NCBI GenBank assembly: GCA_040403315.1
Contig: JBBAKX010000005.1
Span: 1-64,000, forward strand
Length of the DNA stretch: 64,000 nucleotides
From: CAMCXT01 sp040403315
GTDB taxonomy: Bacteria > Bacteroidota > Bacteroidia > M30B66
Direction of reading: 5' to 3'
Position numbers and translations under genes: made by a program. This document shows positions 45,225-54,260 of this stretch, in pieces (the first letter of the stretch is position 1; every line of letters starts with the position of its first letter). A model generated the notes under the pieces. That model was not told where the DNA came from, did not search any database, and worked only from the letters and a program-made list of their open reading frames with translations.

Positions 45225-45758
45225 TTATTTGTCAGGCTCAAAATCAAGCACAAGTGAATTCATACAGAATCGCTTGTAAGTAGGTGCCGGACCATCATCG
45301 AAAATATGGCCTAAATGTCCATCACATCTTCCACACAAAACCTCAGTGCGCATCATACCATACGATTTATCTGATTCATATCGAACCGAATTGTCTCTTA
45401 ATGCCTTGTAAAAGCTTGGCCATCCGCAAGAACTTGCGAATTTAGAATCCGACTTAAACAATGCATTTCCACACGCTGCACAGTAATAAGTTCCTAATCC
45501 ATCGAAATCATTATACTTCCCAGAAAAGGCATATTCTGTTCCTTTTTCGCGTGAAATATGATAAATATCTTCGGGAAGCACTTTTTTCCATTCAGCATCC
45601 GATACATTCAAATGGGCTGTATCGGTTCTTGAGTAATAAGGATTTCCAGTTTTTTCAGTTTGCATATCTGCTTGAATTGAATTTTTAATTTCTGGTTTAC
45701 TGCTGCAACTGCCAATACAGACAACCGCAGTAAGAATAATTGAAAGGAATCTGAGCAT
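45225..45758 (-). CDS. msrB: Peptide-methionine (R)-S-oxide reductase MsrB, lipoprotein form
   Basis: 177 residues from ATG 45758 (MLRFLSIILTAVVCIGSC), a lipoprotein signal with lipobox IGSC, so the enzyme is exported rather than cytosolic. MsrB core: WKKVLPEDIYHISREKGTE, zinc-binding CAACG and CGRCDGHLGHIFDDGP pairs, SSCGWPSF and catalytic RFCMNS near the C-terminus. Reduces methionine-R-sulfoxide in proteins. Convergent with the small lipoprotein gene. Confidence 0.93.
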   Translation of the reverse strand: MLRFLSIILTAVVCIGSCSSKPEIKNSIQADMQTEKTGNPYYSRTDTAHLNVSDAEWKKVLPEDIYHISREKGTEYAFSGKYNDFDGLGTYYCAACGNALFKSDSKFASSCGWPSFYKALRDNSVRYESDKSYGMMRTEVLCGRCDGHLGHIFDDGPAPTYKRFCMNSLVLDFEPDK

Positions 45759-45951
45759 AGTTCCGTTTATGAATGTCAACTAAAACGAGCAACGCTAATA
45801 AATGTTGTCTTGAAGCGAAATGGATTCCTTGAAATATTTTCCGCCTCATTGCGGGAATAAATTCAGGTTCTAATAATTGTGCTTTACAAATGATTATCTT
45901 CGAATTTAAACCTTGGATAGATCTGAAAGTCTTGGCCTTGGTTTTCCGATA

Positions 45952-46458
45952 ATGAAAAGAAGATTCCTTTTATTAATTCTAACCTGCATTACACTTACTA
46001 CATCGGCACAAACCGACAGTTTAATGGTGTATATTTTCCTTTCAGAAACTTGTCCGATTTGTAAAAGCACCACTCCGGAATTGCAATCTCTATATAGCGA
46101 TTACACATCGAAAGGGGTATCGTTTAAAGGAATTTTCCCAAATGAATCGATTTCTACGAGCGAAACGCGTAAAGCATTTGCTACCAAATACAAGCTGAAA
46201 TTTCCACTTATTGGAGATCCGCAGCATAGCCTTACAAATGAATTGAATGCGCAGATAACCCCTGAAGTTTTTGTTGTTCGAATAAAAAAAAATGAATTGA
46301 TATACAGAGGCTTGATAGACAATTCCTACATTCGTGTGGGCAAAAGAAGGTCGATCACCACAGAATTCTACCTTCGAAATGCACTTGAGCAATATCTTTC
46401 AGGAAACGTTTCTACCATTCAATCTACAGAAGCAGTAGGCTGTATTATTCAAAAATAA
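45952..46458 (+). CDS. Thioredoxin-fold redoxin (TlpA/AhpC-like), exported
   Basis: 168 residues from ATG 45952 (MKRRFLLLILTCITLTTSAQ signal). Thioredoxin-fold domain: VYIFLSETCPICKSTTPELQSLY with a CPIC active site near 35, GVSFKGIFPNE, FPLIGDPQHSLTNELNAQITPEVFVV (cis-Pro). Only 5 bp before the cytochrome c/copper monooxygenase gene, so the two are one unit and this protein is a probable redox partner. Periplasmic. Confidence 0.85.
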   Translation: MKRRFLLLILTCITLTTSAQTDSLMVYIFLSETCPICKSTTPELQSLYSDYTSKGVSFKGIFPNESISTSETRKAFATKYKLKFPLIGDPQHSLTNELNAQITPEVFVVRIKKNELIYRGLIDNSYIRVGKRRSITTEFYLRNALEQYLSGNVSTIQSTEAVGCIIQK

Positions 46459-46463
46459 ATCAA

Positions 46464-48041
46464 ATGAATATGAAAATTAAATCCTTCCTTTTTGCACTGA
46501 TATTTGGGTTTTCTGCTACATCAAATGGGCAAAGCATCACATTTTCAGAGCACATTGCACCGATTATTTACAACCAATGCACAAACTGTCACCGACCGGG
46601 AGAAATTGGTCCATTTTCACTCACCAATTACACAGAGGTAGCAGCTTATGGTTCAATGATCCAGTATGTTACCGACATCAATTACATGCCACCTTGGAAA
46701 CCTGATCCAAACTACCGTCAGTATCAGAAGGAAAACTATTTATCGGCAGAACAAAAACAACAAATCTCCACTTGGGTAAACGATGGTATGCCTCAAGGAA
46801 ATCCTGCACTTGAGCCACCTCTTCCTGTTTTCCCTGCAGGATCGCAAATTGGTGTGCCTGATTTGGTGCTCTCATTTGCAGAAGCCCATACCGTTCAAGG
46901 AAACAACACCGACGAATACATTTACTTCGTTATTCCAACTGGACTTACAGAAGATAAATTAATCAGGGCGTTAGAGTTTCGTCCGGGAAACACACAAGTG
47001 GTTCACCACACACTTATTTGGGAAGACACTACCGGTACCGCTGCCGCGGAAGATGCACTAACACCAGGTTATGGGTATTTCGGTGGACAAGCAACAGCCG
47101 ATGTTCTTGAGCAACAACAACTCCCAGGATTCGTTCCAGGCGCTTCACCAGTAGTTTACACCAACGGAATTACCCAAAAACTGCATGCTGGCGCCGATTT
47201 GAAATTACAAATGCACTATGCGCCATCTCCAATCGAGCAAGCCGACTCCTCAACAATCAACGTATTTTTTGAAAACTCCAGTGCCGATAGGCTTTTACAG
47301 ACCTATATCATGGTACCGCTACCAGGAGTGCTCGTGAATGGTCCGTTTATTATGCCACCCAACCAAGTGAAAGAGTTCCACGGAACCTTTACTGTACCAT
47401 TAGATGTGAGCTTGTTTTCAATTTCACCGCACTGCCACAAATTAGGAACACACTGGAAAGTTTATGCCGTGCCTCCAACTGGCGATACAATCCCATTGAT
47501 TTCTATCGAAGATTGGGATTTCAACTGGCAAGGTTCATATCAGTTCCGTTCGCTCCTCAAAGTACCTGCAGGATCTGTTATTCATGCCTTTGCTGGTTAC
47601 GACAATACTGTGAACAATCCATTCAATCCAAACAGTCCACCTCAATTTGTTTCTTGGGGAGAAGGCACTTCAGATGAAATGTTTTACTTGCCAATTTCAT
47701 TTCTTCCATACCAAGTTGGTGATGAAAACATAGTGTTTGAAGATGGTTCGGTTGGAAACCTCAACATTAAAACGATATCAGATAAGCTCTATCCAATTTA
47801 CCCTGTACCAGCTTCTGATATCGTAAAATTTGGCTATACCCTTGAAACAGCTGGTAATGTAAGCCTTAACATTTTCAATATTGAAGGAAAGTTGATTCAA
47901 TCGGTTCACCAAAATTCGTTTCACCTACCAGGTTATCACACCAAAGAATTAAAGGTTTCTGATTTAACTCCGGGAATTTATTTCCTTGAATTTAACAAAG
48001 GAAACTCACGCCAAACGGAGAAATTCATTATTGGAGAATAA
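46464..48041 (+). CDS. Cytochrome c fused to a copper type II monooxygenase-like domain, T9SS-exported
   Basis: 525 residues. Signal peptide, then a cytochrome c segment (CTNCH at 39-43) with Met-rich MPPWKPDP. Residues 130-430 look like the PHM/DBH copper monooxygenase fold: HH at 181-182 (VVHHTLIW), H251 (LKLQMHYAP), H323 and H325 (SPHCHKLGTH) and M406 (SDEMFYLP), i.e. all the expected copper ligands. C-terminal T9SS domain from about 443 (LYPIYPVPASDIVKFGY ... GIYFLEFNKG). Likely a cell-surface or secreted oxidoreductase; substrate unknown. Cotranscribed with the redoxin. Confidence 0.85.
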   Translation: MNMKIKSFLFALIFGFSATSNGQSITFSEHIAPIIYNQCTNCHRPGEIGPFSLTNYTEVAAYGSMIQYVTDINYMPPWKPDPNYRQYQKENYLSAEQKQQISTWVNDGMPQGNPALEPPLPVFPAGSQIGVPDLVLSFAEAHTVQGNNTDEYIYFVIPTGLTEDKLIRALEFRPGNTQVVHHTLIWEDTTGTAAAEDALTPGYGYFGGQATADVLEQQQLPGFVPGASPVVYTNGITQKLHAGADLKLQMHYAPSPIEQADSSTINVFFENSSADRLLQTYIMVPLPGVLVNGPFIMPPNQVKEFHGTFTVPLDVSLFSISPHCHKLGTHWKVYAVPPTGDTIPLISIEDWDFNWQGSYQFRSLLKVPAGSVIHAFAGYDNTVNNPFNPNSPPQFVSWGEGTSDEMFYLPISFLPYQVGDENIVFEDGSVGNLNIKTISDKLYPIYPVPASDIVKFGYTLETAGNVSLNIFNIEGKLIQSVHQNSFHLPGYHTKELKVSDLTPGIYFLEFNKGNSRQTEKFIIGE

Positions 48042-48054
48042 TTAATTCTATTCT

Positions 48055-48090
48055 GAAAAGCGCGTGGTGAATATTCATCATGCGCTTTTT
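48055..48090. terminator. Bidirectional hairpin terminator
   Basis: AAAAGCGC arm pairs with GCGCTTTT around an inner stem GGTGA/TCATC and a short ATAT loop, with A-run and T-run on either side. It lies between two convergent genes (stops at 48041 and 48100). Confidence 0.8.
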
Positions 48091-48099
48091 TATTTCCAA

Positions 48100-49341
48100 T
48101 TACCTGAAAAACAAATAAGCCAATAAAACGGAAGTAATTATTCCGACCAAATCGGCCAAAAGCATCGACCCGATTGCATAACGGGTATTTTTCACACCCA
48201 CAGCTCCGAAATACACGGCAATTACATAAAATGTTGTATCCGACGATCCTTGTAAAATACAGGCCAATCTTCCTGCAAATGAATCTGGTCCGAAACTCGT
48301 CATGGTATCGATCATCATTCCTCGTGCACCTGATCCACTCATTGGTTTAATTAATGCCGTAGGAATTCCATCTACAAATCGAGTATCAGCGCCCAAAAAG
48401 GCAAAGAACTGCTTCATTGCACCAATAACAACATCAAATGTACCGCTCGTACGGAGCAAGCTAATCGCCACTAAAATCCCAACCAAATAAGGAATAATTC
48501 GAATTGCGGTGTCGAAACCTCCTTTTGCACCATCAATAAATGCATCAAAAACAGCAATACCTCTAAACCACGCTACGCCAATAATGATGAGGAAAATCAA
48601 TAATATTATTCCATTACTCAACATCCCCGAAAAGGTCGACAATTCGGCGTGACTCATTCGCGTTAAAAACCAAACCAGTAAAGCAATCAAGCTAGAAATT
48701 CCTAGAATCCATGCTAGAATTACAGGTTGAAATAAATTGATCTTTTGTTTGATCGAAACGATCGTCATTGCTGCTACTGTAGCAACAAATGTGGCAATCA
48801 TGCAAGGAATGAAAATATCGGTCGGACTGGTCGAAAGCAACGCTGCGCGGGCCGCAATAATCGACACAGGTATCAAGGTTAATCCTGAAGCATGTAAACA
48901 CAAAAACATGATCTGTGCATTGCTCGCTCGGTCTTTATCAGGATTAATTTCTTGTAAACTCTCCATAGCCTTGATGCCAAAAGGAGTGGCTGCATTGTCG
49001 AGCCCGAGAAGATTCGCTGAAAAATTCATCATCATATGCCCCGTGGCAGGATGGCCTTTGGGAATTTCCGGAAATAGTTTGGAGAAAAATGGCCCAATCA
49101 ATCTCGACAGAAAACGGATACCTCCAGCCTTTTCAGCGATCGACATTAAGCCCATAAAAAGCGCCATGATACCAATCAACTTAATCGAAATATTGACTGC
49201 TGTTGTACAGGTTTCGATCATCCCGTTTGGTTCGGTAATCATCCGATTGAAAATCTCGTGATCGCCCAATCCGAAAGCCTTCCATCCTGCAACCAATATT
49301 GCAATTACAATAAATGCCGACCAAATTCTACTCAGTGCCAT
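48100..49341 (-). CDS. Nucleoside recognition (Gate) domain membrane protein, SpmA/SpmB-like fusion
   Basis: 413 residues from ATG 49341 (MALSRIWSAFIVIAIL). About ten membrane helices and two Gate-type halves: SpmA-like N-terminus (GLMSIAEKAGGIRFLSRLIGPFFSKLFPEIPKGHPA, NMMMNFSANLLGLDNAATPFG-type segment near 110) and SpmB-like C-terminus (GAKGGFDTAIRIIPYLVGILVAI, ALIKPMSGSGARGMMID, ILQGSSDTTFYVIAVYFG). In Bacillus these are two spore-maturation genes; here fused in a non-sporeformer. Transported solute unknown. Confidence 0.88.
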   Translation of the reverse strand: MALSRIWSAFIVIAILVAGWKAFGLGDHEIFNRMITEPNGMIETCTTAVNISIKLIGIMALFMGLMSIAEKAGGIRFLSRLIGPFFSKLFPEIPKGHPATGHMMMNFSANLLGLDNAATPFGIKAMESLQEINPDKDRASNAQIMFLCLHASGLTLIPVSIIAARAALLSTSPTDIFIPCMIATFVATVAAMTIVSIKQKINLFQPVILAWILGISSLIALLVWFLTRMSHAELSTFSGMLSNGIILLIFLIIIGVAWFRGIAVFDAFIDGAKGGFDTAIRIIPYLVGILVAISLLRTSGTFDVVIGAMKQFFAFLGADTRFVDGIPTALIKPMSGSGARGMMIDTMTSFGPDSFAGRLACILQGSSDTTFYVIAVYFGAVGVKNTRYAIGSMLLADLVGIITSVLLAYLFFR

Positions 49342-49472
49342 AGTATCAAATGAATGGTTCAAGGTACATGATGCAACCAGCTAAAAATAGAATGCCGCAA
49401 GGATGTTCTCAACGAATGACGACTAATAACATAAATAAAAATTAACAAAGCAGCCAAATCGCCTCGTTATGC

Positions 49473-49480
49473 TATTTTTG
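49473..49480 (+). promoter_or_regulatory. -7 box of the TPR gene
   Basis: TATTTTTG fits TAnnTTTG, 22 bases before ATG 49503. Confidence 0.55.
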
Positions 49481-49502
49481 CAGCCGCATTTACCTACAAA
49501 GA

Positions 49503-50156
49503 ATGAAGTTTCTCAAAATTTATATCATTTACCGCCTACAAATCATCATCGCTTTGGTGGCTTTTGGCGTGCTTTCTCATCTATACCTCGACAGCGTTCT
49601 GGCTTGGATTTGCTACGTGTTGGCAGCTGTATCGATCACCTTGTATTTCCTTTTGGGAACCATGCGCATCGTTCAAGAAGCGGTGATGGAAGGCGACGTT
49701 GAAGCGGCGCAGAAGTACATGAAAATGGTGAAATTTCCGAAACTCCTTTTCAAACCAATCCGTCAGGCGTACTACATGCTGCAAAGCAATCTCGCAATGG
49801 CAACCGATAATCTCGATCAGGCTGAAGTGAACATTCGCAAAAGCCTCGACACCAATTCATCGCTCGCTGGCGACATGCGCGGAACCAACCTTATGCAACT
49901 TGCCATGGTGCAATTGCGCAAAGGAAACACCAAGGATGCCCGATTGCACCTTATTGAAGCTGTGAAAGTTGGAATTCCAGACAAAGACAATTTAGCAGGA
50001 GCGTATTTGCAATTGTGCTCTATCGAAGTGCAACGCCAACAGTACAAAATCGCGAAAGAATACTTCAAACGTGCTAAGGCTGCCAAGCCGAAAAACGAAG
50101 AAATTGTGAAGCAAATTCAACAAATGGAGAAGCAAATTCCCCGCATGCCTGGCTAG
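49503..50156 (+). CDS. TPR-containing membrane protein
   Basis: 217 residues. Two N-terminal membrane helices (about 8-30 and 35-52), then TPR-like helical pairs (EAVMEGDVEAAQKYMKMV, QSNLAMATDNLDQAEVNIRKSL, AMVQLRKGNTKDARLHLIEAV, AGAYLQLCSIEVQRQQYKIAKEYFKRAK). Cytoplasmic TPR domain tethered to the membrane; binding partners unknown. Own promoter; convergent with the RluA-family gene, whose stop is 3 bp inside its stop. Confidence 0.8.
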   Translation: MKFLKIYIIYRLQIIIALVAFGVLSHLYLDSVLAWICYVLAAVSITLYFLLGTMRIVQEAVMEGDVEAAQKYMKMVKFPKLLFKPIRQAYYMLQSNLAMATDNLDQAEVNIRKSLDTNSSLAGDMRGTNLMQLAMVQLRKGNTKDARLHLIEAVKVGIPDKDNLAGAYLQLCSIEVQRQQYKIAKEYFKRAKAAKPKNEEIVKQIQQMEKQIPRMPG

Positions 50157-51823
50157 AATTCTGCAGGTTCTACAAATTCCATTATTTTCCCTGTTCGGGG
50201 ATGTTGAAATACAATTCGTTCAGCATGTAGATGCAAACGATTAGAGACTTTACCGTACAATTCGTCTCCTACAATGGCGCATCCCAAACCACTTTTATGG
50301 GCTGCATGCACACGCAATTGGTGGGTTCGCCCCGTTCGGGGAAAGAAATGCACTCTCGATCGCCCATTTTCCTGAGCAATTAACTGCCATTCCGTTAATG
50401 CCATCTTACCATGATCGAAGCATACCATTTGCCGTGGACGATCATCGATATCAACCCGCAATGGAAGATCGATCGAGCCTTTTGATTCGGAGAGCAAACC
50501 GTTGAGCAGCGCCACATATCGCTTTTCGATCGTGTGGTTGATGAACTGTTTTTGCAAAACGATGTAAACCTGCAAATTCTTAGGAATCAACATAATCCCA
50601 GAAGTGGATTGGTCGAGCCGATGCACGATAATTGGTCCGCTGATATCTGGTCGAAGTTCCTTGATTTGCTCAAATACAGAATCTTGCCGTGTTTTTCCAG
50701 GAACGGATAGCAGTTGCGGAGGCTTTACGACAACCAATAAATCGTCATCCTCAAATATGATTTTCACCCAGCGCCGCGCGTCAGGCTCTGTGGTAAGTGG
50801 ATTTTCATCCATTGCCACACCATTGAGCATATGCCCTAAAATAGGCTTGCATTTGCCACGGCAGGAAGGGTAAAATTGTTGGTGCAAACGAATTTCATTG
50901 GATGGAGATTTGCCCCACCAGAATTCTGCCATACATACAATCGAATATCCTTGAGTGTAGGCATACTGAAGCAATTTCGGTGCGGCACAATCGCCCGCTC
51001 CTGCAGGTGGAACATCGTCGCCAAATATGGCTTTTAGGCTCTTTTTATTCTGCTTCTGATCGAAAAAACTATACTGCTCAAACAGTTGATTTTGTAGGCG
51101 ATTCGATTTTTTCTTGCGCTCATCTTTCAGTAATTCGATGGCTTGTATTTGGTCTTTAATGGCCAATTCGGCCGACTGAATTTTAAACTTCCAACTTCGC
51201 GCTAAATCCTTGTAGGCAAACTGATGGTTGCGACTTTCTTGGTTGAGCTGTTCCACCAACAATCGATAATCTTCCACCGATAACTTGGCGATTTCTTGTT
51301 CCCTCAACTTACCCCTGGCGATTTTCGCTTGCTTGAAATCTTCCTTAGCACGGTGAAGCTCCTCTTCCGCCGAAAGGCGAAAATGGGCTAACTGATTTTG
51401 CAATTCAATATAATTTGGATCGACTTGCAAACGCTCGATTTCTCGGTTCAAGAGATTGAGTTCTTCTTCCTCTTTTCGGTAAAATCCGGCCTCATCGAGC
51501 ATATCGAAAACGGGCGGAACAAATCCAGGTTGATGCACCGAACCAGCGACTTTACCTGAAAAAGCCGATAAATAACCGAGTTCACCAGCTGCGTTTTTCA
51601 CCACCAAAACGCCAAACATTTTTCCGCAGGTGTAGGCATCTTCGAATTCAGTAAATCCAAAATCGTGGCTCCAATCCTGTTGACCGATCAAGTAATTTTG
51701 CAACAAATCGGCGGCTTGCAATGCCAATGGATGCGGCACATAATAAAACGGAAACGTAAATTTCTCAGGAAGAATCGCTTCATCCCAATCGGCCGTTAAG
51801 AGATGAAAACAAGGATCTTTCAA
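50153..51823 (-). CDS. RluA-family rRNA/tRNA pseudouridine synthase with long N-terminal extension
   Basis: 556 residues. The last 200 are the catalytic domain: IIVHRLDQSTSGIMLIPKN with the catalytic Asp, RYVALLNGLL, GRTHQLRVHAAHKSGLGCAIVGDELYG. The N-terminal 350 carry a large domain with a charged coiled coil (about 115-265) and a Cys-containing segment (GDCAAPKLLQYAYTQGY, CRGKCKPILGHML) seen in a subgroup of RluA-like proteins. Target RNA not deducible. Follows the E1 gene in the same direction. Confidence 0.88.
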   Translation of the reverse strand: MKDPCFHLLTADWDEAILPEKFTFPFYYVPHPLALQAADLLQNYLIGQQDWSHDFGFTEFEDAYTCGKMFGVLVVKNAAGELGYLSAFSGKVAGSVHQPGFVPPVFDMLDEAGFYRKEEEELNLLNREIERLQVDPNYIELQNQLAHFRLSAEEELHRAKEDFKQAKIARGKLREQEIAKLSVEDYRLLVEQLNQESRNHQFAYKDLARSWKFKIQSAELAIKDQIQAIELLKDERKKKSNRLQNQLFEQYSFFDQKQNKKSLKAIFGDDVPPAGAGDCAAPKLLQYAYTQGYSIVCMAEFWWGKSPSNEIRLHQQFYPSCRGKCKPILGHMLNGVAMDENPLTTEPDARRWVKIIFEDDDLLVVVKPPQLLSVPGKTRQDSVFEQIKELRPDISGPIIVHRLDQSTSGIMLIPKNLQVYIVLQKQFINHTIEKRYVALLNGLLSESKGSIDLPLRVDIDDRPRQMVCFDHGKMALTEWQLIAQENGRSRVHFFPRTGRTHQLRVHAAHKSGLGCAIVGDELYGKVSNRLHLHAERIVFQHPRTGKIMEFVEPAEF

Positions 51824-51847
51824 GTGTGAGGAAAAGATGGGTGCGAT

Positions 51848-53902
51848 TTAGTATTTCAGCAATTCTTCAATGGCCGTCTTTACCTTGTCGATATTGGGAA
51901 TCATTGTTTGTTCGAGCGTGCTGTTGAGCGGAATGGCTGGCATATTCTCGGATCCAATAACGCGAACCGGACCATCGAGCGATTCGAAACACTGCTCTTG
52001 GATTAGTCCAGCAAGGCTACGAGCGAAAGAATTGTTCACTGGTTCTTCAGTAACAACAAGGCACTTCTTGGATTTACGAACCGATTTGAAAATAGCATCT
52101 TCATCAAGTGGAAACAAGGTGCGCAAATCGATAATTTCAACCTTATCTTTTAAGTGCTTTGTAGCATTTAGAGCCCAATGCACGCCCATTCCGTAGGTAA
52201 TTACCGAAAGCGTTTCACGTTGATTTTGTTGTTCAATTTCCTGTACTACATTGGCTTTTCCGAGTGGAAGCAGGTAATCATCGGCTGGTTCGAAAGTTCG
52301 TGCTTCGTCGGTACCTTTCACCTTCGACCAATACAAACCTTTGTGTTCGAGAATCACCACAGGATTCGGATCGTAGTATGCGGCTTTCATGAGACCTTTC
52401 AAGTCGGCGCCATTGCTCGGATACACGATTTTTATTCCGCGAATATTGGTGAGTACACTTTCTACTGAAGATGAATGGTATGGTCCGCCGCTTCCATAAG
52501 CTCCAATTGGAACACGAAGAATCATGCTTACAGGCCATTTCCCGTTGGTGAGGTAACAAGATCTCGATACTTCGGTAAACAACTGGTTGAGGCCTGGCCA
52601 AATGTAATCGGCGAACTGCACCTCAACGATGGGTTTTAGTCCAACCGCCGACATCCCAACGGTAGATCCAACGATAAACGCTTCTTGGATAGGCGTGTTG
52701 AACACGCGACTATCTCCAAACTTTTGGGCTAAAGTCGCAGCTTCTCTAAACACGCCACCTAAACGTGCGCCCACATCTTGTCCGTAAAGTAAACACTCAG
52801 GATGCTTGCGCATGAGTTCTTCAACAGCAAACAAGGCGCAATCAACCATCACTACTTTGTCTTCGCGCGGAGGAACCCTAACGCCAGTTTCTTCAGTGAT
52901 CGGTGTTGGGGCGAAATCGTGTGTAAATAAATCTTCCGGACTAGGATCTTCGGCCAATTGGGCTTGATCGAAATCTGCAGCAACGAGGCTGCGGACTTCA
53001 GCTTCGATCGATTCGATGGCCCCATTGGTAAATCCGGCAGCCAACATTTGCTTGATCAAAACCGGATAAGGGTCACGTGAACGGGCTTCTTCTAGGTCGT
53101 CGCGGTACCATTCCATGCGCACACCAGAAGTATGGTGATTTAACAAGGGTACTTTTGCGTGCACTAAAAACGGTCTCCTTTCAGTTCTGATCTTCTCTAT
53201 TACCGCTTGAAGCGCCGAATAGCTAGTTGCAAAATCGGCTCCATCGATCGAGATAGCTTCGATTCCGTGAAATCCTTTTACGTATTCAAATGCGTTTTGG
53301 GCGCGGGTTTCTTCGGCATTGGCAGAAATATCCCAACCATTGTCCTGAACCAAATATAGAATGGGCAACTGCTTGAGTGCCGCCATTTGGAAAGCTTCTG
53401 CAATTTCACCTTCAGTAACAGATGCATCACCGAGCGAGCAAACCACAATGGGCTTTTCTTGCTGAGGATCTTGGTCTAAATCTGTTGCTTCTTTGTACCA
53501 AAAACCCATTGCGGCGCCGGTTGCAGGAATGGCTTGCATACCTGTAGCCGACGATTGGTGAGGAATTTTCGGCTTATCCGCATCGCGCAAACTAGGATGC
53601 GAATAATACGTTCTGCCACCTGAAAAAGGATCGTTGCGTTTGGCCATCAATTGCAACATCAAATCGTAAGGCCGCATACCAATACTGAGCAGCATAGAAT
53701 CGTCGCGGTAATACGGAAAAATGTAATCCTGTGGCAATAACTGCATGGCTGTAGCAATCTGAATGGCTTCATGTCCGCGGGAAGTTGCGTGCACATATTT
53801 CGAAACGACTTTGAAATTCGCTTCGTACAATTCTGTCATCGCTTTCGCGGTAGCCATCAGGCGGAAAGCCTTTTCCAGTGTGGTCGTGGGAATGCCTTGC
53901 AT
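51848..53902 (-). CDS. Branched-chain 2-oxoacid dehydrogenase E1, alpha and beta subunits fused
   Basis: 684 residues. Residues 1-310 are the alpha part: PYYRDDSMLL, VCSLGDASVTEGEIAEAFQMA (ThDP motif) with YLVQDNGWDI, and HHTSGVRMEWYRDD-type C-terminal piece. Residues 345-684 are the beta part: YGQDVGARLGGVFREA, FADYIWPGLNQLFTEV, RVPIGAYGSGGPYHSSSVES and TYGMGVHWALNA. Decarboxylates branched-chain 2-oxoacids and feeds E2 (57222-58484). Fusion is common in Bacteroidota. No E3 (lipoamide dehydrogenase) is in the window. Confidence 0.93.
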   Translation of the reverse strand: MQGIPTTTLEKAFRLMATAKAMTELYEANFKVVSKYVHATSRGHEAIQIATAMQLLPQDYIFPYYRDDSMLLSIGMRPYDLMLQLMAKRNDPFSGGRTYYSHPSLRDADKPKIPHQSSATGMQAIPATGAAMGFWYKEATDLDQDPQQEKPIVVCSLGDASVTEGEIAEAFQMAALKQLPILYLVQDNGWDISANAEETRAQNAFEYVKGFHGIEAISIDGADFATSYSALQAVIEKIRTERRPFLVHAKVPLLNHHTSGVRMEWYRDDLEEARSRDPYPVLIKQMLAAGFTNGAIESIEAEVRSLVAADFDQAQLAEDPSPEDLFTHDFAPTPITEETGVRVPPREDKVVMVDCALFAVEELMRKHPECLLYGQDVGARLGGVFREAATLAQKFGDSRVFNTPIQEAFIVGSTVGMSAVGLKPIVEVQFADYIWPGLNQLFTEVSRSCYLTNGKWPVSMILRVPIGAYGSGGPYHSSSVESVLTNIRGIKIVYPSNGADLKGLMKAAYYDPNPVVILEHKGLYWSKVKGTDEARTFEPADDYLLPLGKANVVQEIEQQNQRETLSVITYGMGVHWALNATKHLKDKVEIIDLRTLFPLDEDAIFKSVRKSKKCLVVTEEPVNNSFARSLAGLIQEQCFESLDGPVRVIGSENMPAIPLNSTLEQTMIPNIDKVKTAIEELLKY

Positions 53903-54000
53903 AGTTGCCGCGAAGATAGGAAAATGAACCGATCGGGCACATGGATCTCCATCGATAGATGCGAACTGTTGAGCAGTAAAACAGATAAGGATTACATATT

Positions 54001-54019
54001 TTGCTTATTAGGTTAAGCA
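54001..54019. promoter_or_regulatory. Dyad motif, copy 1
   Basis: TTGCTTATTAGGTTAAGCA, containing the dyad TGCTTA-N6-TAAGCA. About 100 bases upstream of the E1 start. Confidence 0.55.
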
Positions 54020-54199
54020 TTTTTAAATCCCAACACTCATAACTCTCATTTTTTTTAACTTACAATGCTACATTTTGATGAGCTACATGAAAATTCAAGC
54101 AAAATGCAAAACCGAAAACAGCTAAAAAAACACAAGCACTATCAAAATATGCAATCACATTTGTTTATATATCAGTTATTTATGTGCCATATTTTTAAA

Positions 54200-54218
54200 T
54201 TGCTTATTGGGTTAAGCA
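54200..54218. promoter_or_regulatory. Dyad motif, copy 2
   Basis: TTGCTTATTGGGTTAAGCA, one base different from copy 1 and also flanked by a run of T/A (TTTTTAAAT). It ends 17 bases before the -7 box of the ATPase gene, i.e. over its upstream promoter region, as expected for a repressor site. Confidence 0.6.
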
Positions 54219-54235
54219 AATCAAGATGAAAATGC

Positions 54236-54243
54236 TACCTTTG
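54236..54243 (+). promoter_or_regulatory. -7 box of the ATPase gene
   Basis: TACCTTTG fits TAnnTTTG, 17 bases before ATG 54261, and overlaps the GTG at 54243, so the ATG is the start. Confidence 0.6.
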
Positions 54244-54260
54244 TGGGAAGAAAGGTAAAG

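Larger units (their letters stand above)
53903..54260. other. A+T-rich divergent promoter region with two copies of a dyad motif
   Basis: About 360 bases between the divergent E1 and ATPase genes. Contains two copies of a 19-bp dyad repeat (next entries) and the ATPase -7 box. No gene or RNA seen. Confidence 0.7.
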
